Assembly: GCA_947626785.1 (NCBI GenBank)
Contig: CANQTO010000006.1
Location: forward strand, 1 to 64,000
DNA from: an uncultured Oscillospiraceae bacterium
GTDB taxonomy: Bacteria; Bacillota; Clostridia; Oscillospirales; Oscillospiraceae
Length of the DNA stretch: 64,000 bases
Direction of reading: 5' to 3'
Part shown: positions 40,945 through 49,902 of the stretch, one piece after another
Position numbering within the stretch: the stretch's first letter is position 1
Layout: each line of letters begins with the position of its first letter
Position numbers and translations under genes: made by a program
The notes under the pieces: model-generated
What the model saw: the letters and a program-made list of their open reading frames with translations, nothing else
What the model was told of the DNA's origin: nothing
Database searches by the model: none

Positions 40945-42003
40945 ATGACCATCTTATACGTACTTCTCGCCATTCTCCTCTTCGGCGTGCTCATCGCCAT
41001 CCATGAGCTGGGCCACTTCGCGGCCGCCAAGGCCTGCGGGGTGAAGGTGGAGGAGTTTGCCATCGGCATGGGGCCGGTGCTGTGGAAAAAGCAGGGGGGC
41101 GAGACCCAGTACTCCCTGCGCCTGGTCCCCATCGGCGGCTTCTGCGCCATGGCCGGAGAGGATGAGCAGTCCGCCGACCCCCGGGCCTTCACCAATCAGG
41201 CCCCCTGGAAGCGGGCCGTCATCCTGGCCGCCGGGGCCTTCATGAACTTTGTGCTGGGCCTGGTGATCATCCTGCTGCTCTACGCCGGAGCGGACGCCTT
41301 CCGGGCCCCGGTGCTCCAGGACTTCATGGAGGGCTGCCCCTACGAGTCCGAGGAGGGGCTGCACCAGGGCGACCTGTTTTACAGCATCGACGGCCGCCGG
41401 GTCTACCTCCAGTACAACGTGGCCGACCTGCTGGCCCGGGGGGATGGGAGCTACGACCTGGTGCTCATCCGGGACGGGAAAAAAGTGCGGCTGGACGACT
41501 TTGAGATGGTCCCTCTGGAGTACGAGGGCCAGAGCGGCAAGATGTACGGCTTCTACTTCGGCTATGAGGAGGCCACTTTAGGCACCACCCTGCGCTACAC
41601 CTGGAACACCGCCATGGAGTTTAGCCGCATGGTCTGGATGGGCTTGGAGCAGCTTGTCAGCGGCCAGGTGGGAATGCAGGACCTGTCCGGCCCGGTGGGC
41701 ATCGTGGACCTGATGGCCGAGACCGGGGAGCAGGCGGAGAGCACCGGCGACGCCCTGTACAGCATCTTCTATCTGGGGGCCTTTATCGCCGTGAACTTGG
41801 CGATCATGAACCTGCTGCCCATTCCGGCTCTGGACGGCGGGCGGATCTTCCTGCTGCTGGTGACCTGGCTCATCGAGGCGGCCACCCACAAAAAGCTGGA
41901 CCCCAAGTACGAGGGCTATATCCACGGCGCGGGCATGGTGCTGCTGCTGGGGCTCATGGCCTTCGTCATGTTCAACGATATCATCAAGGTGATCACAGGA
42001 TGA
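40945..42003 (+). CDS. rseP: RseP/RasP-family site-2 zinc metalloprotease
   Basis: 352 aa integral-membrane protease. HExxH lies in the first transmembrane helix (IAIHELGHFAAAKACG, ~13-28), a PDZ-like domain is at ~115-180, and the second active-site motif is LLPIPALDGGRIF (~290-302). By family it cleaves transmembrane anti-sigma factors and signal-peptide remnants. Its stop overlaps the ispG start by four bases (ATGA). Confidence 0.94.
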   Translation: MTILYVLLAILLFGVLIAIHELGHFAAAKACGVKVEEFAIGMGPVLWKKQGGETQYSLRLVPIGGFCAMAGEDEQSADPRAFTNQAPWKRAVILAAGAFMNFVLGLVIILLLYAGADAFRAPVLQDFMEGCPYESEEGLHQGDLFYSIDGRRVYLQYNVADLLARGDGSYDLVLIRDGKKVRLDDFEMVPLEYEGQSGKMYGFYFGYEEATLGTTLRYTWNTAMEFSRMVWMGLEQLVSGQVGMQDLSGPVGIVDLMAETGEQAESTGDALYSIFYLGAFIAVNLAIMNLLPIPALDGGRIFLLLVTWLIEAATHKKLDPKYEGYIHGAGMVLLLGLMAFVMFNDIIKVITG

Positions 42004-43061
42004 CAAAGAGAGAAAATACCAGGCCCGTCACCGTTGGCGGGCTGCGGCTGGGCGGCGGCGCCGGCGTCTCCGTCCAGTCCATGTGCAATACCAAGACCTG
42101 GGACGTGGAGGCCACGGTGGGGCAGATCAAGGCCCTGCGGGCCGCCGGCTGCGACATCGTGCGCCTGGCGATCCCGGACTTGGCCTCGGCCCAGGCCGTC
42201 TCCGCCATCAAGGAGCGGGTGGACGTGCCCCTGGTGGCGGACATCCACTTTGACTATAAACTGGCCCTGGAGTGCGCCGCCCGGGGGATCGACAAGATCC
42301 GCATCAACCCCGGCAACATCGGCGGCGAGGACCGGGTGGAGGCCGTGGCAAAGGCCTGCCGGGAGCGGCGCATCCCCATCCGCATCGGCGTCAACGCCGG
42401 GAGTCTGGAGAAGCGGCTCCTGGAGAAGTACGGCCACCCCTGCCCGGAGGCCATGGTGGAGAGCGCCAAAGGCCACGCGGCCCTGCTGGAGAAGTTCGGC
42501 TTTGAGGACATCTGCCTGTCCATGAAGGCCTCCTCCGTGCCCCTGACCATCGCGGCCTACCGGCTGGCGGCGGAGACCTTCCCCTACCCCCTGCACCTGG
42601 GCGTCACGGAGACGGGCACCGAGTGGTTCGGCACCATCCAGTCCGCCGTGGGCATCGGCACCCTTCTGAGCGAGGGCATCGGGGACACCATCCGGGTCTC
42701 CCTGACGGCGGATCCGGTGAAGGAGGTCACGGCGGGCATCGCCATCTTAAAGGCGGCGGGCCTGCGCCCCGGCGGGGTGCGCTTCGTGTCCTGCCCCACC
42801 TGCGGCCGGACGGAGATCGATCTCATCGGCCTGGCAAACCAGGTGGAGAGCCGGGTGAAGAATATAGACCGGGACATCACCGTGGCGGTGATGGGCTGCG
42901 CGGTCAACGGCCCCGGGGAGGCCCGGGAGGCCGACTACGGCGTGGCCGGCGGCAAGGGCAAGGGCCTGCTGTTCAAGAAGGGCCAGGTGCTGGGCGCCGT
43001 GCCCTATGAGCGGCTGTGCGACGCGCTGCTGGAGCTGATAGAGAAGGACGAGGGCAAATGA
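42000..43061 (+). CDS. ispG: 4-hydroxy-3-methylbut-2-enyl diphosphate synthase IspG
   Basis: 353 aa 4Fe-4S enzyme of the MEP pathway. VSVQSMCNTKTWDVEATV and VADIHFDYKLAL lie in the TIM barrel; the C-terminal cluster ligands are SCPTCGRTEIDL, CAVNGPGEAREADYGVAGGKGKG with the matching Glu. It is of the short bacterial form without the extra domain. It overlaps rseP by four bases and polC by four bases, so the three are translationally coupled. Confidence 0.96.
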   Translation: MTKRENTRPVTVGGLRLGGGAGVSVQSMCNTKTWDVEATVGQIKALRAAGCDIVRLAIPDLASAQAVSAIKERVDVPLVADIHFDYKLALECAARGIDKIRINPGNIGGEDRVEAVAKACRERRIPIRIGVNAGSLEKRLLEKYGHPCPEAMVESAKGHAALLEKFGFEDICLSMKASSVPLTIAAYRLAAETFPYPLHLGVTETGTEWFGTIQSAVGIGTLLSEGIGDTIRVSLTADPVKEVTAGIAILKAAGLRPGGVRFVSCPTCGRTEIDLIGLANQVESRVKNIDRDITVAVMGCAVNGPGEAREADYGVAGGKGKGLLFKKGQVLGAVPYERLCDALLELIEKDEGK

Positions 43062-46000
43062 GCCATACCCCATTTTTGACTATATTCCCCGGCTGCGAGG
43101 ACCAGGCGGGCTTTGCCGGGGGGCTGGAGAAGGCCTACGTGACGGCGGTGGAGATCGAGCAGGCGGAGCGGAGCATGTCCGTCAGCGCCTGGTTCCCCGC
43201 CATGCCCTCCCTGACGGAGATCGCCGCCCTCAGCGAGCGGCTGAAGACGGACTACGGCCTGACCGGCGTGGGCCTCATCCCGGACTACCCCAAGCCCAAG
43301 CTGGCCACCAGCCCCGCCGCCCCCGCGGCCAAGGCCGGGAAGAAGCCGGCGGCCCCCAACGGGCAGGTGCTCTTCGGCCGGGCCATCAAGCAGCGGCCCG
43401 TGCCCATGAGCGGCCTGAGCCTGGAGTCGGGCAAGGTGACCGTGGAGGGGGACGTGGTGGCCGTCACCAGCCGCACGCTCCAGAAGCGGGGCGCGGCGGT
43501 GCTCTGCTTCGATCTGACCGACCGGACCAACTCCGTCCGGGTCACCCGCTTCCTCCGCTCGGACGACGACAAGTCCGTCATCAACAAGATCAGCGTGGGC
43601 GACCATGTGGCCGTCCAGGGCGAGATCATCTACAGCAAATATGACGACGACATGGTCCTGGACCCCCGGAACATCGTCAAGGGCAAGCGCTTCATCCGGC
43701 CGGACAACGCCCCGGAGAAGCGGGTGGAGCTGCACCTGCACACCCGCTTTTCCGCCCTGGACGCCCTCACCGACCCGACCGAGGCGGTGAAGCGGGCCGC
43801 CTACTGGGGCATGCCCGCCATCGCCGTCACGGACCACGGAGTGGCCCAGGCTTTCCCGGACATGTGGAAGGCCGGGAAGAAGCATGGGGTCAAGATCATC
43901 TACGGCCTGGAGTGCTATTTTAAAAACGATATGGACGGCAACAGCGCCGTCATTGGCAAGAGCAAGCTGCCTCTGGACACGGAGTTCGTGGCCTTCGACA
44001 TCGAGACCACCGGCCTCAACGCCAGCATGGACCGCATGACGGAGATCGGCGCGGTGATCTTCTCCGGCGGGGAGATCCGGCAGACTTTCAACACCTTTGT
44101 GGACCCGAAGCGGCACATCCCGCCGGATATCACCCAGCTGACCGGCATCCGAGACAGCGACGTTGCCGGCGCCCCCGACGAGAAGGAGGCACTGCGCCTG
44201 TTCATGGACTTTGCCGGGGACCGGCCCCTCATCGCCCACAACGCCCACTTCGACGTGGGCTTCATGACCGCCGCCGCCAACCGGCAGGGGCTGAAATTTG
44301 CCCCGGTGTTTCTGGACAGCCTGGCCCTGTCCCAGGCCCTGCTGCCGGAGCTGAAGCGCTTTAAGCTGGACATCGTCTCCAACCACCTGAACCTGCCCGC
44401 CTTCAACCACCACCGGGCCTCGGACGACGCGCTGGTGGTGGCCCGGATCATGGACAAGTTCCTGCCCATGCTCCAGCGCCAGGGGGCAAAAACCGTGGAC
44501 GACATCGAGACGGTGTACCACTCCATCCGCCGCACCGACCTGGGCAAGACCAACCACATGGTGCTGCTGGTGAAGAACCGGAAGGGCCTGAAGAATCTCT
44601 ACGAGATGATCTCCCAGTCCTACCTGAAATACTTCTACCGGACCCCCATCGTGCCTAAGAGCCTGCTGGTGCAGCACCGGGAGGGCATCCTGGTGGGCTC
44701 CGCCTGCGGCATGGGCGAGCTGTACGGGGCCGTTATGAAGGGGGCCGACGACAAGGCCCTGAAGAAGATCGCCTCCTTCTACGACTATCTGGAGATCCAG
44801 CCCATCTGCAACAATGGCTTTCTGGTAGAAAACGGCACCGTCAAGGACGTGACCGTCCTCCAGGACTACAACCGGACCATCCTGCGCATCGGCAAGGAGC
44901 TGGGCAAGCCCGTGGTGGCGGCCAGCGACGTGCATTTTCTGGACCCGGAGGACGAGCAGTACCGGAAGATCCTCAACGCCTCCCGGAAGTTCTCCGACGC
45001 GGACCGGGACTGCCCCATCTATTTTCGCAACACGGAGGAGATGCTGGCAGAATTCGCCTACCTGGGGGAGGAGACCGCCAAGGAGGTGGTCATCACCAAC
45101 ACCCGGGCCATCGCCGACCAGATCGAAGAGATCGAGCTGCTGCCCAAGGAGCTCTTCCCGCCCAAGATCGAGAACTCCGCCCAGGAGCTCAAGCAGCTGG
45201 TCTACGACAAGATGCACCGGATCTACGGGGACCAACCCCCGGAGATCGTCCAGAGCCGGGTGGACGTGGAGCTGGACACCATCCTCAGCCACAACTACGA
45301 CGTCATTTACATGAGCGCCCAGAAGCTGGTGCAGAACTCCCTGGAGAACGGCTACCTGGTGGGCAGCCGGGGCAGCGTGGGCTCCTCTCTGGTGGCCTAT
45401 ATGGCGGGCATCACCGAGGTCAACTCCCTGCCGCCCCACTACGTCTGTCCCAAATGCCGGCACTCGGAGTTCGTCACCGACGGCAGCTACGGCTGCGGGG
45501 CGGACATGCCGGAGAAAAACTGCCCGGACTGCGGCACGCCCATGGACCGGGACGGCTTCGACATCCCCTTCGAGACCTTCCTGGGCTTCCCCGGCAACGC
45601 CAAGACCCCGGATATCGACCTGAACTTCTCCGGCGAGTACCAGGCCAAGGCCCACAAATACACCGAGACCCTCTTCGGCTCGGACCACGTGTTCCGGGCC
45701 GGGACCATCGGCACCCTGGCGGAGAAGACCGCCTACGGCTATGTGAAGAAGTACCTGGAGGAGCGGGGCATCAAGGCCACCAAGGCCGAGGAGAACCGCC
45801 TGGCCCTGGGCCTGGTGGGCATCAAGCGCACCACCGGCCAGCACCCGGGCGGCCTGGTGGTCATCCCCCAGGACATGGACGTGACGGACTTCTGCCCCGT
45901 CCAGCACCCGGCGGACGACCCGGACAGCGACATCATCACCACCCATTTTGAGTACCACTGCATGGAGGACAACCTCCTGAAGCTGGACGAGCTGGGCCAC

Positions 46001-47065
46001 GATGACCCCACCATGATCCGCATGCTGGAGGACATGACCGGGGAGGACGCCAGGTCCATCTCCCTGTCCGACCCGGAGACCATGCGCATCTTCACCACCC
46101 CCGCCGCCCTGGGCCTGCCGGAGGACGACCCCATCATCGGCAAGACCGGCACCATCGGCGTGCCCGAGTTCGGCACGGGCTTCACCCGGCAGATGCTGGT
46201 GGACACCCAGCCCAGGCAGTTCGACACCCTGGTCCGGCTCTCCGGCTTCTCCCACGGCACCGACGTGTGGGCCGGGAACATCCACGACCTGATCGTAAAC
46301 GGCATCGCCACGGTCAACGAGACGGTGGGCTGCCGGGACGATATCATGCTCTATCTGATCTCCAAGGGCATGGAGCCCTCCCTGGCCTTCAAGACCATGG
46401 AGGCCGTGCGCAAGGGCAAGGTGAAAAAGAGCGGGGAGTTTCCCGGGGACGCGGAGGCCCAGATGCGCTCTCTGGGCGTGCCGGACTGGTACATAGAGTC
46501 CTGCCGGAAGATCGCCTATCTGTTTCCCAAGGCCCACGCGGTGGCCTACGTGATGATGGCCTTCCGCATCGCCTGGTTCAAGGTCCACCGGCCCCTGGCC
46601 TTCTACAGCGCCTACTTCTACCGGCGCAGCCAGAAGGGCGGCTTCGACGCGGCCATGATGACCGGCGGCGCCGAGTCCGTCCGCCGGAAGATCCACGAGC
46701 TGGAGCGGAAGACGGACAAGACCGCCAACGAGGAGGATCTGTTGGTGAGCCTGGAGGCGGTGTACGAGTTCAACATGCGGGGCTTTGAGTTCGCGCCCAT
46801 GGACCTGTACGAGTCGGACGTGACCAAGTTCAAGATCGTCGGGGACCGGCAGCTGAGGCCCCCCTTCGTGTCCGTCTCCGGCCTGGGCGAGGCCGCCGCG
46901 CTGGATCTGGACCGGGCGCGGAGCTCCGGGCAGAAGTTCGTCTCTATAGAGGAGCTGGGTCTGGCCTGCCCCAAGGTCAGCCAGGCCAATCTGGACCAGC
47001 TCCGGGCCCTGGGGGCCCTGGGCGACCTGCCCGAGACCAGCCAGATCAATCTCTTCGATCTGTAA
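43058..47065 (+). CDS. polC: DNA polymerase III alpha subunit, PolC type
   Basis: 1335 aa from ATG 43058, which overlaps ispG's stop; this is a little shorter than Bacillus PolC. Domains: N-terminal region, OB fold (~125-215), PHP domain (~222 on: VELHLHTRFSALDAL, IAVTDHG), inserted DEDDh proofreading exonuclease (~309-470: FVAFDIETTGLN, HNAHFDVGFM), then the polymerase palm and fingers (~750-1250: GSRGSVGSSLVAYM, zinc site CPKC...CPDCG, catalytic PDIDLNFSGEYQ near 850). It is the main leading-strand replicase of low-GC-type Firmicutes. Terminator follows. Confidence 0.97.
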   Translation: MSHTPFLTIFPGCEDQAGFAGGLEKAYVTAVEIEQAERSMSVSAWFPAMPSLTEIAALSERLKTDYGLTGVGLIPDYPKPKLATSPAAPAAKAGKKPAAPNGQVLFGRAIKQRPVPMSGLSLESGKVTVEGDVVAVTSRTLQKRGAAVLCFDLTDRTNSVRVTRFLRSDDDKSVINKISVGDHVAVQGEIIYSKYDDDMVLDPRNIVKGKRFIRPDNAPEKRVELHLHTRFSALDALTDPTEAVKRAAYWGMPAIAVTDHGVAQAFPDMWKAGKKHGVKIIYGLECYFKNDMDGNSAVIGKSKLPLDTEFVAFDIETTGLNASMDRMTEIGAVIFSGGEIRQTFNTFVDPKRHIPPDITQLTGIRDSDVAGAPDEKEALRLFMDFAGDRPLIAHNAHFDVGFMTAAANRQGLKFAPVFLDSLALSQALLPELKRFKLDIVSNHLNLPAFNHHRASDDALVVARIMDKFLPMLQRQGAKTVDDIETVYHSIRRTDLGKTNHMVLLVKNRKGLKNLYEMISQSYLKYFYRTPIVPKSLLVQHREGILVGSACGMGELYGAVMKGADDKALKKIASFYDYLEIQPICNNGFLVENGTVKDVTVLQDYNRTILRIGKELGKPVVAASDVHFLDPEDEQYRKILNASRKFSDADRDCPIYFRNTEEMLAEFAYLGEETAKEVVITNTRAIADQIEEIELLPKELFPPKIENSAQELKQLVYDKMHRIYGDQPPEIVQSRVDVELDTILSHNYDVIYMSAQKLVQNSLENGYLVGSRGSVGSSLVAYMAGITEVNSLPPHYVCPKCRHSEFVTDGSYGCGADMPEKNCPDCGTPMDRDGFDIPFETFLGFPGNAKTPDIDLNFSGEYQAKAHKYTETLFGSDHVFRAGTIGTLAEKTAYGYVKKYLEERGIKATKAEENRLALGLVGIKRTTGQHPGGLVVIPQDMDVTDFCPVQHPADDPDSDIITTHFEYHCMEDNLLKLDELGHDDPTMIRMLEDMTGEDARSISLSDPETMRIFTTPAALGLPEDDPIIGKTGTIGVPEFGTGFTRQMLVDTQPRQFDTLVRLSGFSHGTDVWAGNIHDLIVNGIATVNETVGCRDDIMLYLISKGMEPSLAFKTMEAVRKGKVKKSGEFPGDAEAQMRSLGVPDWYIESCRKIAYLFPKAHAVAYVMMAFRIAWFKVHRPLAFYSAYFYRRSQKGGFDAAMMTGGAESVRRKIHELERKTDKTANEEDLLVSLEAVYEFNMRGFEFAPMDLYESDVTKFKIVGDRQLRPPFVSVSGLGEAAALDLDRARSSGQKFVSIEELGLACPKVSQANLDQLRALGALGDLPETSQINLFDL

Positions 47066-47082
47066 CTCTGCCTATAAAAAAC

Positions 47083-47134
47083 GCTCCCCCTGCGTAAGGC
47101 GGCGCTCTGCCGTCTTGCGCAGGGGGAGCATTTT
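47083..47134. terminator. Terminator between polC and tatD (convergent)
   Basis: 12-bp stem gctccccctgcg (47083-47094) / cgcagggggagc (47118-47129) with inner pairing, A-rich before and T-rich after. Confidence 0.82.
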
Positions 47135-47145
47135 CGTTTTTCGAT

Positions 47146-47907
47146 TTAAACGCCGAACAGCCGGCGGCCGTTTTCCAGCGCGGCGGCGGCCAGCGCCTCC
47201 GGGCTCAGGCCCTTGATCTGGGCCACCTTCTCCGCGATATAGGACAGGTTCCCCGAGTCGTTCCGCTTGCCCCGCAGGGGCACGGGGCTCAGATAGGGGC
47301 TGTCCGTCTCCAGCAGGATCCGCTCCAGCGGGCACAGGGCCAGCACCTCCGGGGCCCGGCGGGCGTTTTTATAGGTGACGGGCCCGTCAAAGCCCAGATA
47401 CCAGCCCCGCTTCAACAGCTCCTCGGCCATCTCCGGGCTGCCGGAAAAGCAGTGGAACACGCCCCGCAGCTCCGGGTAGTCCCGGACGGTGTCCAGGCAG
47501 TCCCCGTGGGCCTCCCGGTCGTGGACGATAATGGGTTTGCCCAGCTCCAGCGCAAGCTCGATCTGCCGCCGGAACAGGGCCTTCTGCTCCTCTTTATGGG
47601 CGGCGTCCCAGTAGTAGTCCAGGCCGATCTCGCCGATGGCCACGCATTTCGGGTGGGCGGCCAGGTCCCGCAGCTCCGTCAGGCTCTCCGGGGCACAGGA
47701 GCTCAGCTCCTCCGGGTGGATGCCCACCGCGGCGTAGACAAAGGGGAAGCGCTCCGCAAGGGCCAGAGCGGCCCGGCTGCTGGCCAGGTCGCAGCCCGGG
47801 TCCAGCAGCAGCTCCAGGCCCGCCTCCCGGTGCAGGCGCTCTAAGAGCGCCTCCCGGTCCGCGTCAAAGGCCCGGTCGTCATAGTGGGCATGGGTGTCAA
47901 AGTACAT
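47146..47907 (-). CDS. tatD: TatD-family metal-dependent DNase
   Basis: 253 aa, the standard size. The TIM-barrel metal motifs are in order: FDTHAHYDDRAFD, AAVGIHPEE, AIGEIGLDYYWD, PIIVHDREAH, FHCFSGSPE and LLETDSPYL. TatD enzymes act as 3'-5' exonucleases in DNA repair and quality control. It lies last in the leftward group der-plsY-tatD, 8 bp after plsY. Confidence 0.94.
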   Translation of the reverse strand: MYFDTHAHYDDRAFDADREALLERLHREAGLELLLDPGCDLASSRAALALAERFPFVYAAVGIHPEELSSCAPESLTELRDLAAHPKCVAIGEIGLDYYWDAAHKEEQKALFRRQIELALELGKPIIVHDREAHGDCLDTVRDYPELRGVFHCFSGSPEMAEELLKRGWYLGFDGPVTYKNARRAPEVLALCPLERILLETDSPYLSPVPLRGKRNDSGNLSYIAEKVAQIKGLSPEALAAAALENGRRLFGV

Positions 47908-47915
47908 GGCGGGCC

Positions 47916-48563
47916 TCAGAATTTCTCGTCAAACTTGTAGGAGATATCCTCCTCCAGGCTGAACTTCTCCTCCCGGCCCGTCAGCAGCCGGGCCAGGGCG
48001 GGCAGGTGCTTGAAGATCATCAGGCAGCCCGACAGGATGCACAGCAGCATAGCCGTCCGGTCGTCCACCACCAGGGCGGAGGCGGCGATCAGGGCCAGGG
48101 CCCCGGCCAGGGAGCCTGCGGACACGGTCTTGGTAAACCAGGCGGTGGCTCCGGCCACCACGGCCACGGCGATCCCCAGGGAAGTATTCACGCACAGAGC
48201 GCCCAGGACCAGCGGGGCCAAGCCGTGGCCCCCCTTAAAGCCGTAGAACACCGGGTACAGGGCGCCCAGCAGCAGGCAGAAGCCGGCAAAGGCCCGGCCC
48301 GCCAGGGCGTGGTCCTTGATGCCCAGCAGCCAGCCGCCGATCAGCAGGGGCAGCAGGTCCTTCACCAGCTCCACCAGGCCCAGCTCGATAAAGCCCCGGA
48401 GCCCGTAGAGCCGGCGGAAGTTGGAAAACCAGACGTTGCCCCGGCCCAGGCGCAGCAGGCTCCGGCGGAAGACGAAGTTGGAGGCGATCACCACCGAGCG
48501 CAGGCTGCCCGCCAGGTAGGCCAGAAAGGCTGTGATCAGCAGCAGGATCCAATAGGCGGTCAT
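47916..48563 (-). CDS. plsY: PlsY-like glycerol-3-phosphate acyltransferase
   Basis: 215 aa, about six transmembrane helices. The PlsY motifs appear in altered form: YLAGSLRSVVIAS (motif S-I-P), LGRGNVWFSNFRRLYG for the G-S-G-N-x-G-A-T-N block, and YGFKGGHGLAPL for F-K-G-G-K-G-V-A-T. PlsY moves acyl groups from acyl-phosphate to glycerol 3-phosphate at the membrane. The changes in motif 1 suggest a divergent member, though the operon position beside der is the usual one. Its start overlaps der's stop by four bases. Confidence 0.82.
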   Translation of the reverse strand: MTAYWILLLITAFLAYLAGSLRSVVIASNFVFRRSLLRLGRGNVWFSNFRRLYGLRGFIELGLVELVKDLLPLLIGGWLLGIKDHALAGRAFAGFCLLLGALYPVFYGFKGGHGLAPLVLGALCVNTSLGIAVAVVAGATAWFTKTVSAGSLAGALALIAASALVVDDRTAMLLCILSGCLMIFKHLPALARLLTGREEKFSLEEDISYKFDEKF

Positions 48564-49885
48564 TCCTTATCTCCCTTCTGCCGGATGACGATGCGCACCG
48601 GCGTCCCCTCCAGGCCGAACACTGCCCGGATCTGGTTCTCTATATAGCGCTGGTAGGAAAAGTGGAACAGCTCTCTGGAGTTGCAGAAGATGACGAAACA
48701 GGGCGGCTTGACCCCGGTCTGGGTCATGTAGTAGATCTTCAGCCGGCGGCCCTTGTCCGTAGGGGGCTGCACCCGGGCCTGGGCGTCAGCCAGGACGCTG
48801 TTGAGCATGCCGGTGCTGATGCGCATGCTGCTCTGGTCGTTGACGAAGTTGATGAGCTCAAAGATCCGGTCCGTGCGCTGGCCGGTCAGGGCGGAGATGA
48901 AGAGGATGGGGGCATAGCTCATGAAGCTCAGGTCCCGCATGATCTCCTTGCGCATCTTTTCCATGGTCCCGGTCTCTTTCTCTACCAGGTCCCATTTGTT
49001 CACCACGATGATGCTGGCCTTCCCCGCCTCGTGGGCCAGGCCCGCGATCTTGGTGTCCTGTTCGGTGACCCCGTCCCGTCCGTCGATGAGGATCAGGCAC
49101 ACATCGGCCCGCTCGATGGCCATCTGGGCCCGCAGGACGGAGAATTTTTCCACCCGCTCGTCTACCCGGGACTTGCGCCGGATACCGGCGGTGTCGATGA
49201 GCAGATAGCGGCCGTGCTCGTTTTCATAGAGGCTGTCTACCGCGTCCCGGGTGGTGCCCGCCACGTCGCTGACGATGACCCGCTTCTCGCCTAAGATGCG
49301 GTTGATGAGAGAGGACTTGCCCACGTTGGGCTTGCCGATGACGGCCACCTTGATCCGGTCGTCCTCCTCTTCCTTCTCCCCCTCCGGGGGGAAATACTCG
49401 AAGCAGGCGTCCAGCATGTCCCCGGTGCCGTGGCCGTGGATGGCGGAGACCGGGATGGGGTCCCCCAGGCCCAGGGAATAGAACTCATAGACGGCCGGGT
49501 CCACCGCGCCGGTGGAGTCGGCCTTGTTCACCGCCAGCACTACGGGCTTTTTGGAGCGCAGCAGCATGTTGGCCACGTCCTTGTCCGCCGCGGTGACGCC
49601 GGTGCGGATATCCGTCACCAGGACGATCACCGTGGCGGCCCCGATGGCGATCTGGGCCTGCTCCCGCATGAAGGTCAGGATCTCGCTGTCGGTCCGGGGT
49701 TCGATGCCCCCGGTGTCCACCATATCAAATTTTCTCCCCCGCCACTCGCACTCGGCGTAGAGCCGGTCCCGGGTGACGCCGGGGGTGTCCTCCACGATGG
49801 ACAGGCGCTTGCCCGCCAGGCGGTTGAAGAGCATAGATTTGCCCACGTTGGGCCTGCCTACAATGGCTATAAGAGGTCTTGCCAT
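48560..49885 (-). CDS. der: Ribosome-assembly GTPase Der (EngA)
   Basis: 441 aa with two consecutive GTPase domains and a C-terminal KH-like domain. G1 motifs: GRPNVGKSMLFN (~8-19) and GKPNVGKSSLIN (~183); DTGGIE and DTAGIRR as G3; NKAD and NKWD as G4. The tail has YYMTQTGVKPPCFVIFCN of the KH domain. It is required for 50S assembly. The start is at ATG 49885; it ends overlapping plsY. Confidence 0.97.
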   Translation of the reverse strand: MARPLIAIVGRPNVGKSMLFNRLAGKRLSIVEDTPGVTRDRLYAECEWRGRKFDMVDTGGIEPRTDSEILTFMREQAQIAIGAATVIVLVTDIRTGVTAADKDVANMLLRSKKPVVLAVNKADSTGAVDPAVYEFYSLGLGDPIPVSAIHGHGTGDMLDACFEYFPPEGEKEEEDDRIKVAVIGKPNVGKSSLINRILGEKRVIVSDVAGTTRDAVDSLYENEHGRYLLIDTAGIRRKSRVDERVEKFSVLRAQMAIERADVCLILIDGRDGVTEQDTKIAGLAHEAGKASIIVVNKWDLVEKETGTMEKMRKEIMRDLSFMSYAPILFISALTGQRTDRIFELINFVNDQSSMRISTGMLNSVLADAQARVQPPTDKGRRLKIYYMTQTGVKPPCFVIFCNSRELFHFSYQRYIENQIRAVFGLEGTPVRIVIRQKGDKE

Positions 49886-49902
49886 GGAATTGTCCTCACT
49901 GT

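Noticed and set aside
43004..46696. A 1230-codon open frame antisense to polC, and other long antisense frames throughout
   Set aside because: They are by-products of high GC and codon bias; the sense genes have complete domain content, ribosome-binding sites and overlaps, while the antisense products are low-complexity.
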